Assembly (NCBI RefSeq): GCF_040939455.1
Contig: NC_134115.1
Span: 27,120,727 to 27,184,726 of the forward strand
Direction of reading: 5' to 3'
Origin: Microcebus murinus
Taxonomy: Eukaryota > Chordata > Mammalia > Primates > Cheirogaleidae
DNA length: 64,000 nt
Made by a program: the position numbers and the translations under genes. Position 1 is the stretch's first letter, and every line of letters starts with the position of its first letter. The notes under the pieces were generated by a model. It was not told where the DNA came from, did not search any database, and was given only the letters and a program-made list of their open reading frames with translations. Below, in pieces: positions 12,541 to 24,019 of this stretch.

Positions 12541-12700
12541 GTGTTATTATCCTTACTATAGCCCATTGAGGCTGGTACTACAGGTGAGAACACTAAGAAT
12601 TACAAGAGCTAAGTAAGTTGCCAAGGGTCATTTAGCTACCAAGGGGCAGGGCCAGGGCTCATCCCCAAGCAGTCTGGCTCCCTGAGATATTGCCTCCCTA
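12541..12700 (-). repeat. MIR SINE fragment, antisense
   Basis: Shows the reversed MIR order: TTATTATCCTTACTATAG, GAGAACACTAAGAATTACAAGAG, TAAGTAAGTTGCCAAGGGTCA, then AAGGGGCAGGGCCAGGGCTCA and CAGTCTGGCTCC. Diverged but continuous. Confidence 0.75.
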
Positions 12701-12874
12701 TCAGCAGGCCCCGTGGAAACCCACTGGTGATGGGGTGCATGACAGATTAGTGCATTAAAAAAGAAGCAAATAGACACAATTATAACATACAGCTATCAGA
12801 AGACAATATCTAAACTCACATAGATGTTGGCAAATTAAGAAGCACACTTGACTTGAAATCTTAAACTCCTGAAT

Positions 12875-13405
12875 GGTGGTAGTAGTTAAAAGTATGAGAA
12901 AAGAATTGAAAGCAGGGTCTCAAAGAGATATTTACACACTTATGTTCACAGCAGAACTATTCACAATAGCCAAGAGAGGGCAGCCACCCAAGTATCCATC
13001 AACAGATGAATGGATAAACAAAATGTGGTCCACAAATACAATGGAATATTATTTAACTTTTAAAAGGGAAGAAAATGCCGACCCACGCTACCAGATGAAC
13101 CTCAAGGACATCATGCTAAGTGAAACAAGGCAGTCACAAAAAGACTTATACAGCATGATTCCACTTACATAAGGTATCTATAGTAGTCAAATTCATGGAA
13201 ATGGGAAGTAAAATGGTGGTTTTCCAGGGGCTTGGGGGAGGGGATAACAGGGAATTATTTAATAGGTATAGAGTTTCAGTTTTGCAAGATAAAAAAATTC
13301 TAGAGATCGGTTGCACGTTAATGTGAATGTTCTTAACACTACCGAACTGTACTTAAAAGCATGGTTAAAATGGTAAATGTTATTTTACCACAATTTTTTT
13401 AAAAG
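12875..13405 (+). mobile_element. Old L1 3' end, sense
   Basis: Carries the L1 ORF2 tail and 3' UTR text: AAAGCAGGGTCTCAAAGAGA, TTCACAATAGCCAAGAG, ATCAACAGATGAATGGATAA, GACATCATGCTAAGTGAAA, and a 3' end near ACCACAATTTTTTT. The remnant frame at 12873-13172 is the degraded last part of ORF2 and is not functional. L1MD/ME-type by divergence. Confidence 0.85.
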
Positions 13406-13419
13406 TATAGAAGTAGGTA

Positions 13420-13600
13420 AGAGTCCAAGAAAGGAATTATAGGTAAAAGAAGAGGTATCAAAACGCAAAGCCTTGGGGAACACCAACAAAGAGGAAAGTT
13501 GGCTTAAAAGTGACACTGAGAAAGAATGGTCAGTGAAGTGGAACAGCTGCCATCTGGCAGTACCCCAAGGAGTGGGGACAGACAGCCTTACAAGTTCAAG
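13420..13600 (-). repeat. L2 LINE internal fragment, antisense
   Basis: AAAGCCTTGGGGAACACCAACA, then AGTGACACTGAGAAAGAATGGTCAGTGA, fit the reversed L2 ORF2-region text. Heavily diverged. Confidence 0.5.
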
Positions 13601-14287
13601 GTAGTTGGCAAAGCTGTTAGTACACACATGCACACACTGCCTCCTTAGATAAGAACACCTCCTATGCACCTGAAGGTATCTGTCACATCAGCCACGTGTA
13701 GAGTCTATTATCCTAAAACATTAGGAGATAAGGTACTTCACATTGGGAGGGGGCAGTTAGCAAGGACAGTCGTAGCCCTCAAATAATAACCCTGATCCAA
13801 TGGTTTTAAGTTCTCATGCTGATGAGCCTCAAACCAGAAAGAGCATCCTGTTAATTTTGACTTGGAATTCCTGTGCAGATGGTGCTAACAGGTGTTTTCA
13901 AACAACTGACTTCTAAAAATCACAAGTCTACTTGAAGTTTCGAACATGCATATGCACAGACTTTGTAGTGCTTTGGCATACTTCTTGTTTTTAAAGATAG
14001 TACCACACTCTCAACCACCTGGGGTGATCGAACTTCTGTTTAGTTACAATTTTCACATCTACATCTACCTTACCATTGTTGAGGATGTTAATGTACATTT
14101 GAAGCTGGCTTTTTAATGTCATTTTATGCCTTTGATAAGAAATTTAATGTGATGGCTTAGGAATCCAACAAATTCTAAAGTCACATGGAAAGCATGCCTT
14201 TCTAGTTCAGGAAGAGTACAATTAAAGAGATGTAGATAGCAATAAAAGAGACAATAAAGAGAGACTTGGTTTTAAACCCCCACCATC

Positions 14288-14470
14288 TGAATTAATTCAA
14301 TTGTAAAATATTTATTGAGTGGGTACTACATACCAGGTATTATATCTGGGAAGACAGCAGTGGACAAAATTCTTTCTCATGGAGCCTTTTTCTAGAAAAT
14401 GAACAAAATAGATAATTAAAATAGATAGTAGTAGATAGAGGCAAGTGTTTTGGAAGTAAGGTAGCCTGAG
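14288..14470 (-). repeat. L2 LINE 3' end, antisense
   Basis: Has the reversed L2 terminus (AAATATTTATTGAGTGGGTACTA), then CAGCAGTGGACAAAATT, TCTCATGGAGCC and a run of AAATAGATAATTAAAATAG. A second copy lies about 270 bp downstream. Confidence 0.65.
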
Positions 14471-14737
14471 GTCAAACCTTACCCCTTACACAGGTCAAGG
14501 TGCCTGTATACTCTTCTTTAATGGTCATTCAAGTTATGTGACTGCCCCTGCTCAAGTTTGCCTCTCCTTTGTCCCTGTGTCCTGAATAGCTGCTGCCTTC
14601 TCTGTTTCTTCTGTGATGTAGGCTGACCTTGACAAGCCAGGATCAGTCGCTATCACATGGACATACCCCCTCCCTTCACTTTGGGCTCCTGATTTTGTTT
14701 GTGATAGTGTCCTTCCTCCAGTGTATTCACTAATCAT

Positions 14738-15010
14738 TGAAGCAAATATTTATTGAGACTGTCTTATATGTCAGGCACCGTGCTTGGTGCTGGGGACACA
14801 GTGACGAAGAAGACAGACGTGGTCCTTGTCCGAGTGGAGCTTACTGGCTAGCTAGGGAAAATCAACACTAAGCCACGTAAACAGTCAAGCAAGTGTGACG
14901 AATGCTATAAAGGAAGCAAACAGGATGCCGAAATGAGAGAATCATAGAAGGGAATGATCTTAGATATTAGTGATCAGGGAGTCCCTCCTCGAAAGTATGC
15001 TATCTAGGGT
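14738..15010 (-). repeat. L2 LINE 3' end, antisense
   Basis: Has the reversed L2 end: AAATATTTATTGAGACTGTCT, GTCAGGCACCGTGCTTGGTGCTGGGGACACAGTG, AGTGGAGCTTACTGG and GACGAATGCTATAAAGGAAG. Better preserved than its neighbour at 14288. Confidence 0.75.
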
Positions 15011-15220
15011 AAGATCTGGAGAAAGGAAGGAATAAGACCTTTTATTTATGTTTTTTTTTTTTTTTTTCGTATGTGTGTATGTGTTTGTGTGAGTGAAGGC
15101 CATGAAAATGCCATGTGCAAAAACCTTAGCTAAGGAGAACAGAACTCAGCACTTTTAAGTACCTGCACAAGGGCTTTTGTGGCGTTGAGTCAGGGTTGGA
15201 ATACAGGGTGGCCTGAATCT

Positions 15221-16455
15221 GTTTTTTTCTTTCTTTTTTTGTTTCTTTTAGTTGTTTTTAGTTTTTTTGTTTGTTTGTTTGATTTTCTCTTTTTTTTTTT
15301 TTAGAATTTTTTCCATTTATTGTATTACCAAGAAAAAAATCACTGTATACAAAGATATTACAAAGATAATACAATATTCTGTACAATAAAAGGCATTTTG
15401 ACATTTTGAACACTGTTACATCTTGGTATCAAGCTTAACATTAAATAACTAAACAGTACCTGAGAACTTTAAAAACTCTCTCATCAGTGCCTCCAAATTT
15501 ATTTGTTATTAAGAAGCATATAAAAACACTTAGAACAACCCAAAAGTAGGATTTTGGTATTCTGCTAAGACCTGGATTCATCAAGCCAACAGTATTTGAC
15601 TCCATTATATAATTCCTCCCAACCCCCACAAATCGTCTTTCAAGAACCTAGGAATTATTTCTGTCCATGCTGGGTGTTGGTACCTTTGAGAAAGTATGAA
15701 TTGGCCTTGCTCCTCAAGTCATCTCTGCTTGTCTACCCAGAGTCCTACCTCCGAGACTCTCCTTCCTCAGATGGTTCTCTGAGCACGCCCAAGTGTGGAG
15801 TGGGGGCAGGAAATAATACTTCCAAGTGTCCCTACCTCTGCTGTTTCAATGATGCCATGGGCTCCCTAATAGGCTTCCTCTCCACGCCAAACCTCCTTAA
15901 AGGCTTGCTTACAATCCTTTCAGGAACCTTACACCTGTGCTTGGTAAAAACATACAATTTCCATTTTTTTTTTTTTTAGTTTGATAAAAAAAGTTTTCCT
16001 TTTAAGTCTAGATTTAGTTTCTCTTTTAAAAATACTTTATTTTTCAAAAGTGCCAGATGGACAAATATTTAGCTGCACCCTCCATTGCCTTGGAGAACAG
16101 TAAGCCAACACACCTTCGAGCTCCATTGTGTAACTGTCCATGTTTGGAGATTTTTTTTTCATGGTGTATTTTTCCCCCAGTAGATATCAGTCTAACTGTT
16201 GATACTTTCACAGGAAGCGATTGCCCTCCTCTGCCTGTGTGCGCATTTTGGGCTTAGTAGCTGGGCCAAAGGAAATATTTGTAGCAAAGTCCAATCTACT
16301 AAAGAAACCAAGTTACTTTCTTTCATTTTCACGATGGGGTATTCTTCAGCAATTTGACTGGAAGAAAATAATGAACATAAATGGTCATTGGAATTTTTTG
16401 TGTGTGTGCCGCAGGAAGATGAGTTTGGTGAAGAGAGAACTTGAGAAATAAACAT
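15221..16455 (-). pseudogene. mRNA-like 3' end: retrocopy or terminal exon
   Basis: Read on the minus strand, the block ends with TACAATAAATGG (an AATAAA signal at about 15315), then about 15 nt, then an A-rich tail of about 80 nt (15302 down to 15221) that degenerates into CAAA repeats. This is typical of a processed retrocopy. Upstream are about 1.1 kb of UTR-like sequence and a second AATAAA near 16037. At about 16367 the minus strand shows ATTATTTTCTTCCAG, which resembles a 3' splice site followed by a short open stretch. A genuine terminal exon is therefore the alternative. The parent gene was not recognised. The right end abuts an old L1. Confidence 0.45.
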
Positions 16456-16620
16456 GACTTTTGCCAACCTAATGATCAAAAAGTAGTATCTTATTATTGC
16501 TTTAACCGGCATTTCTTTGATAACCATTGTAATGAATTAGTCCTGCTTATACTTATTGGCCATTGGTATTTCCTATCTTGGGTTTGACTTTTCCTATTGC
16601 TAGGTAGGATATCTCTCTCT
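16456..16620 (-). mobile_element. Old L1 3' UTR fragment, antisense
   Basis: TTTGCCAACCTAATGATCAAA, AGTAGTATCTTATTATTGC, GGCATTTCTTTGATAACC and TTATTGGCCATTGGTA are in the order of the reversed 3' region of old L1s. Followed by a short TATA/TGTG-rich tract at 16625-16650. Confidence 0.65.
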
Positions 16621-17054
16621 CCATATATATATGTGTGTGTGTGTGTGTTATATGGATATGTTAACATAACCCTCTGTTATGTGTGTCCAGGTTGTTATTT
16701 CTGATCAAGGCTATCCATCATTTTTTAAATATCAGGTCGAACCATATGTAGTTGTTTCTGTCCAACAAACAGGACAAAACAACCCAGCAATTGTGTGATT
16801 CAACCTAAGCAGTTTGTGCCTGTGATACCAAACCTAGAGAGTTTGTACTCATTCCAGATTATATAAAGTTTCACGTGTACTATTTTTCTTGTGCCTAGTA
16901 ACCTATAATATTTATTTCCTTGTTTAAGTGTTGTGCTTCTTTGAAAATTAGCATTTTATTCCTCCTTATAGTGTTAGACTCTTCTCTAACATGGTCTGTT
17001 TTTTTATGATTTGGTACGTTTTGCTTTTGTTCTGATTCCAACAGTGTGGTGTTC

Positions 17055-17330
17055 CTACCCTTTCCTGACTCCTTTTAGGTTCCATTCAAGAATCGTCCCC
17101 TCCGGAAATCCTCTTTGACTCCTTTGGCGTGGTCAGGTGCTCATCTTCTGCTCTTCCGTGGGACCCTGTGTCTATTTCTCCCATGGAATTTACCGTCTCT
17201 GCAGAGATTGTTGACTTCCCCACTTTTAATCTGGGACCACGTTGTATTGACTTCTAAGTCCTAGGATTTAGGACAGTGGCTGCCTCATAATAGACCCCCA
17301 GTTATTGTTCCTTTTACTTGAATTGAACTA
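17055..17330 (+). repeat. L2 LINE 3' end, sense
   Basis: Has the L2 3' landmarks in order: AAATCCTCTTTGACTCC, CAGGTGCTCATCTTCTGCTCTTCCGTGGGACCCTGTG, a GACTTCCCCACT stretch, and GGACAGTGGCTGCCTCATAATAG. Confidence 0.75.
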
Positions 17331-17530
17331 ATTGAGCAGGAGCTTCCCATGGAGCAAAAAGTAAAGCAGTTATTGATATTTCTACTGCTTAATGCTGTGT
17401 AAGATTCATCCAGGCAGCTTCCCCAGCAGCAGCACTGACAGAAATAATAGCACCCCCAGAACATAATGTGTTGATTGCATTGCATTGGTATCCCACACTC
17501 TTTATAATTAGGTCTCCTTTTCTTTCTCAT

Positions 17531-17552
17531 ACATTCATTCATTCATTCATTC
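17531..17552. repeat. (CATT)n simple repeat
   Basis: Five CATT units in a row, probably the decayed terminus of an L2-type element. Confidence 0.8.
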
Positions 17553-17559
17553 ACTTATC

Positions 17560-18070
17560 TCCCTTCCTCTTTCCTTTCTGCTTTAAAGTTCTAGTCTCTG
17601 ACCTTGTCTTTCTATCCTCTTTCCTGAAACCCATCTGTGGGGTGTGATGCTTAACTATTGCTTGTGTATATGGATGACGCATTGACAAAGTGTTTTTCCC
17701 GTTTGAATATTTTATTCTTCATTTTACTTCAATACAGGTTTGATATCTGTTGAAAAATGTTATTAGAAGAGTCATATCATTATATTCAGATAGGGCCACA
17801 GGCACAATTTTCTATTTGGAGAGATGTTTTGCATTTTATCTGATCATGTGAACATTTTGTAGGCCATTAGCCATCATGTGTAGACTTCAGTATTTTCCAC
17901 CTGGTGATATTCTCTTTTGTCCACATATTCTTTTTTTGAAATGAGTGTTAAAAATCATCAAATCCAGTCATGCTTCTTTGATTCGTCATATTGATTTTTC
18001 CAAAACTTTCCGCTGACATCTGTTGTCTTTTATTTTTAAATACATCAAATATAAATGGCTCAACATGACT
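17560..18070. other. Unassigned AT-rich sequence
   Basis: I see no gene, RNA or confidently named repeat between the simple repeat and the next L1. Confidence 0.4.
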
Positions 18071-19598
18071 CTTTTTAAAAAACAAAAACCCCCATAAAAC
18101 CATTTTTATTGAGAAATATAGCCCTTATATGAAAAAGCACAGTAAAACATGCAGTTTAGGAACAATAAAGAATGAACATCTGTGTATACCTTACCCAGAG
18201 GAAGAAATACATTTTCCATTCTCATTTCAATCTCATCTTGCTTCCTGTGTATACCTCAGAGGTGGTTACTATCGTGAATGTTATGCTAGTTATTCCCTTG
18301 CTTTTTTTAATAGCTATTTTTTAAAGCAACTTCGCTAGGAATTCCTAAATATTATATTGTTTTATCTATTTTTGAGATTTATGTAATGATAATGAAATAA
18401 TTCTGTATGAATTCTTAAGTAACTATCATTCAGCATTATATTTTTGAGATTTGCCTATTTCAATGATTATAACCTAAATTCATACTTTTTCATGGCAATA
18501 TGGCATTCCATGGTATGGATATATTATAACTTATTTTTTTCATCTTACTTATGAGGTATACATAGGGGTTTTCCAGTGTTACTGCTATTCTAAACAGTAT
18601 AATTGTAAATATTCTTATGCATATCTCCTTATGCACATGGGCAAAAATTTTTCCAATATAAATACCGGGTAGTGAAATTCCTGAATCAGGCTAGCTAGCA
18701 CATGTTCAGATTTCCTATATGGTTTTCCAAAAATTTTTATCCATTTATATATCTATTTTCAATAGATGAAAATCCTCTTTGTTCTCTATTGATGGCAAAC
18801 ACTTGATATTATTCTATATTTACATTTTTATCAACCTTGTAGTCATGAACTGTATCTCATTATGATTTTAATTTATACTCCCCTGATTACTAAAAAGTTA
18901 ATATTTTTAATATGCTATGGATCATTTATTCTGTTTTGTAAAATTCGTGTTCATTTATTATTTCCATTTCTCAATAGTGTTTTAGGTTTTGTCTTATTGA
19001 TTCACTTCACTGCTTTTTTTGTATATGCTGCATAGTAATCTTTGATTCTTTGTGTTATATCTGATCCAAATCCATAGCTTATAATCTTACTCCATGTTAT
19101 CTTTAAGGATAGAAAATCTTATTCTTTATATAATTGCACTTACCAATCTTTCCCTTTATAATCTGCTCACTTTGTGCCTTGTTTATGAAATAACTTTATA
19201 CCCTCATCATAAAAATATGGCCCTGAATTGCTTCTAAAGTTTTCCTTTCCCATTTGTGTGCTTAATTCATCAGGAATCGATTTGCATGTATTGTTGAGGA
19301 AGGAATGTTTTTTCCACATGTGTGTCAGTTGCTCCAGTACAATTTATTTTTAAAAGTTTATTCTTTCCCCATTGATCTGCATTATAAACTCATTCATATG
19401 TCTATGAATTCGTCATTTTATCTCTGGGCCCTCAATTTGTTTAGTTGTTCTATTTGTCAATCACTGCTCGAACACCTATCTTTATTAATATGATTTTATA
19501 ATAAAGTTTGATATCTGGTAGTCAAGTCCCATGACATTATTCCTCTTCTTAATTAGTATGTATAATTACTGAAACTTTGCAGTGCTCCATATATTTTA

Positions 19599-19942
19599 TT
19601 TTTAAAATTTTATTTATTTATCTATTTTTGAGACAGAGTCTCATTCTGTTGCCTAGGCTAGAGTGCCGTGGCATTAGCCTAGCTCACAGCAACCTCAAAT
19701 TCCTGGGCTGAAGCCATGCTTCTGCCTCAGCCTCCCAAGTAGCTGGGACTACAGGCATATAGCACCATGCCCAGCTAATTTTTTCTATATTTTTTTAGTT
19801 GGCCAATTAATTTCTTTATATTTTTTAGTAGAGATGGGTCTCACTCTTGCTCAGGCTGGTTTCAAACTCCTGACCTTGAGTGATCCGCCCATCTCGGCCT
19901 CCCAGAGTGCTAGGATTACAGGCATAAGCCACTGAGCCTGGC
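19599..19942 (-). mobile_element. Alu SINE, strepsirrhine type, antisense, nested in L1
   Basis: T-rich start, GAGACAGAGTCTC, right arm, AGTTGGCCAATTAATTTC middle, left arm ending GAGCCTGGC. Flanked by CTCCATATATTTTA at 19585-19598 and CTCCACATATTTTA at 19943-19956 (13 of 14), which lies within the L1 target. Confidence 0.95.
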
Positions 19943-19982
19943 CTCCACATATTTTAGAATCAGTTTCTTAGGCTTCTGATAC

Positions 19983-20005
19983 AACACACACACACACATA
20001 CACAC

Positions 20006-20038
<33 letters not shown>

Positions 20039-20069
20039 CACATACACGCACACACACACACACACACAC
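19983..20069. repeat. (CA)n microsatellite, interrupted
   Basis: CA repeat of about 87 bp broken by TA and CG units. It lies about 25 bp beyond the Alu's right target duplication, inside L1 sequence. Confidence 0.97.
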
Positions 20070-20739
20070 TGAGTTGGATTTTGATTGAAATTGAATTTAT
20101 AGATCAATTTGTGATCAAATAACATTTTTGCAATATCGAATAGTCTGATCCATTAATAATATAGTGTTTCTACTCAGTAAACCATTCATGTCTTCCAATA
20201 AAATGTTATAATTTTCACCACAGAGATCACACATATGATTTTTTTATACTATAAATGGTACTTTTTAAAAAATTTATTTTCTAAACTTTGTTGCCAATGA
20301 ATGGAAATTCAAATGATTTTTATGCACTTATTTTATGTCCAACAATCTTGCTAATAGTGTTAGTCATAATTTATTGGAAGAATCTTTTTTATTATGTACA
20401 AACATAATCATATCATGGTAAATAAAGATTATTTTGCTGCTTCTTCTCAAATCCTTATACTTTTATTTATTTATTTATTCCTTGCCTTACTGTATTGGCT
20501 AGGAACTCCAAAGCAAGGGTGAATAGAAATGGTAATAACAGGCATCTTCTCTGACTTCAGCATTATGCAATTCATCATGTAGCAAAATCACTTGTACCCT
20601 CTTACTATTTTGATATATAAATATAAAACAAAACAAAAAGTAAATAACAGGCATCTTTACCTTTCTTTGCAAACTCAAAGGAAATGCTTTCAGTATTTCA
20701 ACATTGAGAATCAGATGGGCTTCCACTATCTGCTCTAGG

Positions 20740-21361
20740 CCTTAACATCCTGTAAGCCCCTAGGAAATTAGGTAAATCACTGGAGGTCAAGGAGAGGATG
20801 CCAACCTAAGGTTATGTTTCTGCCACAAAGCATACTAGGAGCTTAAAGTAAAAATTAATTTTTATTATGGAAAAATAAAGTGATATACCTTGCATACCTA
20901 AGTTTGTAGACTGAACACATGCCCATTACACAGGGAATAGATTCAAGAAAATGGCACTTATTCCAGTGCAAAAAGCATTATCAGAGTTTCATGTGAGCAT
21001 TTTCTGGCTCCCTCAGTAGCTTAAGAAATTCCCTTGTAAAAATTCTCCCTTATTTGAGAGCAATGCAGTAACTGACAGATTAGTCTTTGCAGCATTTCCT
21101 GGAGGAAGTGAAGACGGCAGGGTGTTTGCAGAGCCCTTTAACTGTCCCTGTAAGTGAATGAGGAACCTTGTGTGCTCTTTCACTAATACTTTACTAGGTA
21201 TATATAAGTGAGGGAAAGAAAATAGGACAATCATACTGTCCAACTATCTCACTCTAAAGGAAATCAGAGCCTGATAAGTCCCACTCAGTAAAACCACTAA
21301 GTTCTATGAAAAAAAAACACCAGAATTTTCAGTGCTGGTCCTGGAATAAGGAAGGCTTTCC
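20740..21361. other. Unassigned sequence
   Basis: Probably single-copy. Nothing beyond short open frames without recognisable domains. Confidence 0.45.
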
Positions 21362-21558
21362 GTGTAGTACAGTGGTCCCTAACCTTTTTGGCACCAGGGA
21401 CTGGTTTCATGGAAGACAATTTTCTCACAGACCAGTGTGGGGGCAGGGTATGGATTCAGGATGATTCAAGTGCATTACATTTATTGTGTACTTTATTTCT
21501 ATTATTGTTGCATTGTAATACACAATGAAATAATTACACAACTCATCATAATGCAAAA

Positions 21559-23383
21559 TCAGTGAGAGGCCTGAGCTTGTTTTCCTGCAAATAGACAGTC
21601 CCATCTGATGAGAGACAGTGACACCTGAAGTGTGTTGCTTATGTGCCATCTACTCTGTAATCTGGTTTTGTTTGCTGTCACTGCAGAAAACCTTGCTTCA
21701 CAAAGATAGGATGTTGGAAATGGATATAGGCTTCTCAGTGCTTTTGTGGCAATCTCAGGATATTCCACCTCGACTTCAACCCAGAACATATGGAGATTTG
21801 AAGTTGTCTCAAACATACTTTTAAGGCCACTGTCATTTGTGAGCTCAACCAGTTGATCCTCTTCTAGGACAGACAAAGTTGAATCACCTGGCTTATTCAC
21901 AAAAGGGTTGCGGATCCATTCCTTCCCTGTTCAGCAGTCTTCTGTGGTTGGGAAGTAATGCCCAAACTCTTTTGAAAGCTGAGATAGGTGATCATGCACC
22001 AGCTGGGAGAAAGAAGGCCCTGGCTCTGTTTCTTTCAAAATCTCTACTGACGTTGCAAATGTCAAAAATCCCAATGTTCACTCATTGCCCCCAAAATTCT
22101 GGTTTGGCTTTGAATGCAGCCACTTTATCTACTGACTTGAACATGGTTGTTCTCCCCTGAAGTGATAGATTGAGTGTGTTGAGCAGGTTGAACATGTTAC
22201 ACAAGTAAGCAAGTTTTGTGATCCATTCAGAGTCATTGAAATGTGCTGCCAGTGGGGACTGTTTTTGCAAAGGAAATCTCTGGAGTGGCTCTTGTACCTC
22301 AAAAACTCTGGCCAGTGATCTACCTTTATTTAGAAAGTCATCTCACTTCTATGCATTAGAGAAGACGTGTGCACTATGCCTCATCTCCTCACAGAGCTGT
22401 GTGAACAGACATGAGTTAAGGGCATGTACTTTAATGTGGTTGATAATTTTAATCACATCCTACAAAACATTGTTTAGTTCAGGTGACATTTTTCAGCTAG
22501 CCAGCATTTCTCCGTGGGTGACACAGTGCGTAGACTTAGATTCAGAAGCAACCTCCTTGACCCAAGTAATGAAACCAGAAAGCTGTCCCATGCATATACC
22601 AATACAAAATGACCAATTCAGTTTTCCTGGTAAGTAACCATTCAAAGATTTGAATAGATCTGCAGCTGGTTGGCAACAACAGTGCACATAACATATCATC
22701 ATGCACATCCTCCTGAAAAATACAGCGCACAAAAACAAGCATCATTGCCTTGTTGTCAATACCAGTAGACTCGTCAACCTGGATTGCATACCACGATGAC
22801 TCACTAATCCTCTCTAACAACTGTGCCTCAGTATCCTCTGCTATTTCATCAATTTATCTAATTATGGTGCTAGCCAAAAGAGGAATACATGCCACCTTTT
22901 GAACTGCAGCCTCTCATGGCAAATGTCCTTAGCTGCAGGCAGAATCAATTCTTCAATAGTAAACTGTTTCTTAGCTTAGCAATGAGGTTAGCCGCTAAGA
23001 ATGATACTCTAAGTGCAGACACATTTGATGAAGTGGTGGCCTTCAATCATTGCTTCTGTTATTCATGTTCACATTTTTTCCTTTTGAAAAACTCCAAAGA
23101 CTTGTCTTTTAATAACAGGGTGCTTGGCCTCCATGTGGCGAAGCCGATTTGAAGTTTTCATGGCTTCGTTGGATATCCGGTTGCCACATATTATACAAAG
23201 GAGGCTTGGAGAATGTGAATCACCTGTTGCAATGAACCCGTAATTGAAGTAGGACTCTTGGTATTTTCTTTTAAATGCAGTTTTCATTTTGTTGGCAGTC
23301 TTAGAGTCTTCAGCTGTCTCATCATTTGGTCTTTCTCCCCCCTTTTCAAAGAAGCTCTCCAGTGACAGTTGGTTTTTACTCAT
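21559..23383 (-). pseudogene. Broken hAT (Charlie) transposase with BED zinc finger
   Basis: The candidate start at 23383 opens a 104-codon frame whose residues C63, C66, H83 and H88 form a BED-type zinc finger (C-x2-C-x16-H-x4-H), the DNA-binding part of hAT transposases. The frame at 22820-22542 has a QVDEST motif (Asp at residue 16), fitting the first catalytic Asp of the RNase H-like core. The last frame, 21900-21559, has LYPFPTSYLCEARFSA at residues 58-73, the hAT C-terminal dimerisation signature. These pieces lie in different frames with stops between them, so no functional enzyme can be made. Host genes such as ZBED5 and the FAM200 family derive from similar transposases, but nothing suggests domestication here. 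Confidence 0.88.
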
Positions 23384-23761
23384 TTTTGCTAGGGTTAGCT
23401 CATGGGCTTATCAAAACTGTAACCGAGACAAGTACGTGGTGCAGGGAAGAGGCATGGACGGAAGTGGTAAATAAAGCAATGGGCAGCCACGTGCAGGCTA
23501 AACTAAGTGTCCCATTCCGACTTAGAGCCTGCCACCAGATGCAGCTGTTCAACTGAAGCACATCAACTTGCCAGCATAAAGCCTATCACCAGGTGCAGCT
23601 TAATTGTCACTTGCCACTTACTGATAGGGTTTTGATATGAGTCTCAAGCAATTGATTTATTATGGTCTCTGTGCAGTCAAACCTCTTTGATAATGATAAT
23701 CTGTATTTGCAGCTGCTCCTCAGGACTAGTATCACTGCCTCAGCTCTATCTCAGATCATCA

Positions 23762-23852
23762 GGCATTAGATTCTCATAAGGAGCGTGCAACCTAGATCCC
23801 TGGCATGCACAGTTTACAGTAGGGTTCACGCTCTTGTGAGAATCTAATGCCA
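23762..23852. repeat. Subterminal inverted repeat of the Charlie element
   Basis: GGCATTAGATTCTCATAAGG (from 23762) and CTCTTGTGAGAATCTAATGCC (to about 23851) are near-perfect inverse complements of about 22 bp around a 45-nt centre. This is a known structural feature of the MER1/Charlie3 end and a likely transposase-binding or hairpin region. Confidence 0.8.
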
Positions 23853-24019
23853 CCACTGATCTGACAGGGGGCAGAGCTCAGGCAGTGATGTGAGCGGCTC
23901 TAAATACAGATGAACATTCACTCACCTGCTGCTAACCTCCTGCTGTGTGGCCCAGTTCCTAATAGGCCACAGACTGGTACCGGTGCACTGCCCAGGAGTT
24001 GGGGACTGCAGGTGTGGTA

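Larger units (their letters stand above)
18075..20735 (-). mobile_element. Old L1 LINE, antisense, with nested Alu and (CA)n
   Basis: The reversed 3' UTR starts near TTTTTATTGAGAAATATAGCC. The reversed ORF2 text follows: GGCATTCCATGGTATGGATAT, GAATCGATTTGCATGTATTG, TTGATATCTGGTAGTCAAG, ATTTATAGATCAATTTGTG and GTCCAACAATCTTGC. The Alu at 19599-19942 and the CA repeat at 19983-20069 interrupt it. Full of stops, L1ME-like age. Confidence 0.8.
21370..24011 (-). mobile_element. Charlie3/MER1-type hAT DNA transposon, nearly full length
   Basis: Termini are CAGTGGTCCCTAACC at left and the complementary GTTGGGGACTGCAG at right, the MER1/Charlie3 ends as I recall them. The flanks GTGTAGTA (21362-21369) and GTGTGGTA (24012-24019) match at 7 of 8 bases, the 8-bp target duplication typical of hAT elements. 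At 2.64 kb it is close to the expected autonomous length. The degraded transposase lies inside on the minus strand. A subterminal inverted repeat lies at 23762-23852. The element is dead because of frameshifts. Confidence 0.9.

Noticed and set aside
15965..15979. A second independent retrocopy starting at the poly-T near 15970
   Set aside because: The AATAAA near 16037 is about 70 nt from the tract, too far for a normal tail, and UTR-like sequence continues on both sides, so an internal A tract of one message is simpler.
22218..22637. 139-codon plus-strand open frame
   Set aside because: It is the antisense shadow of the broken Charlie transposase.
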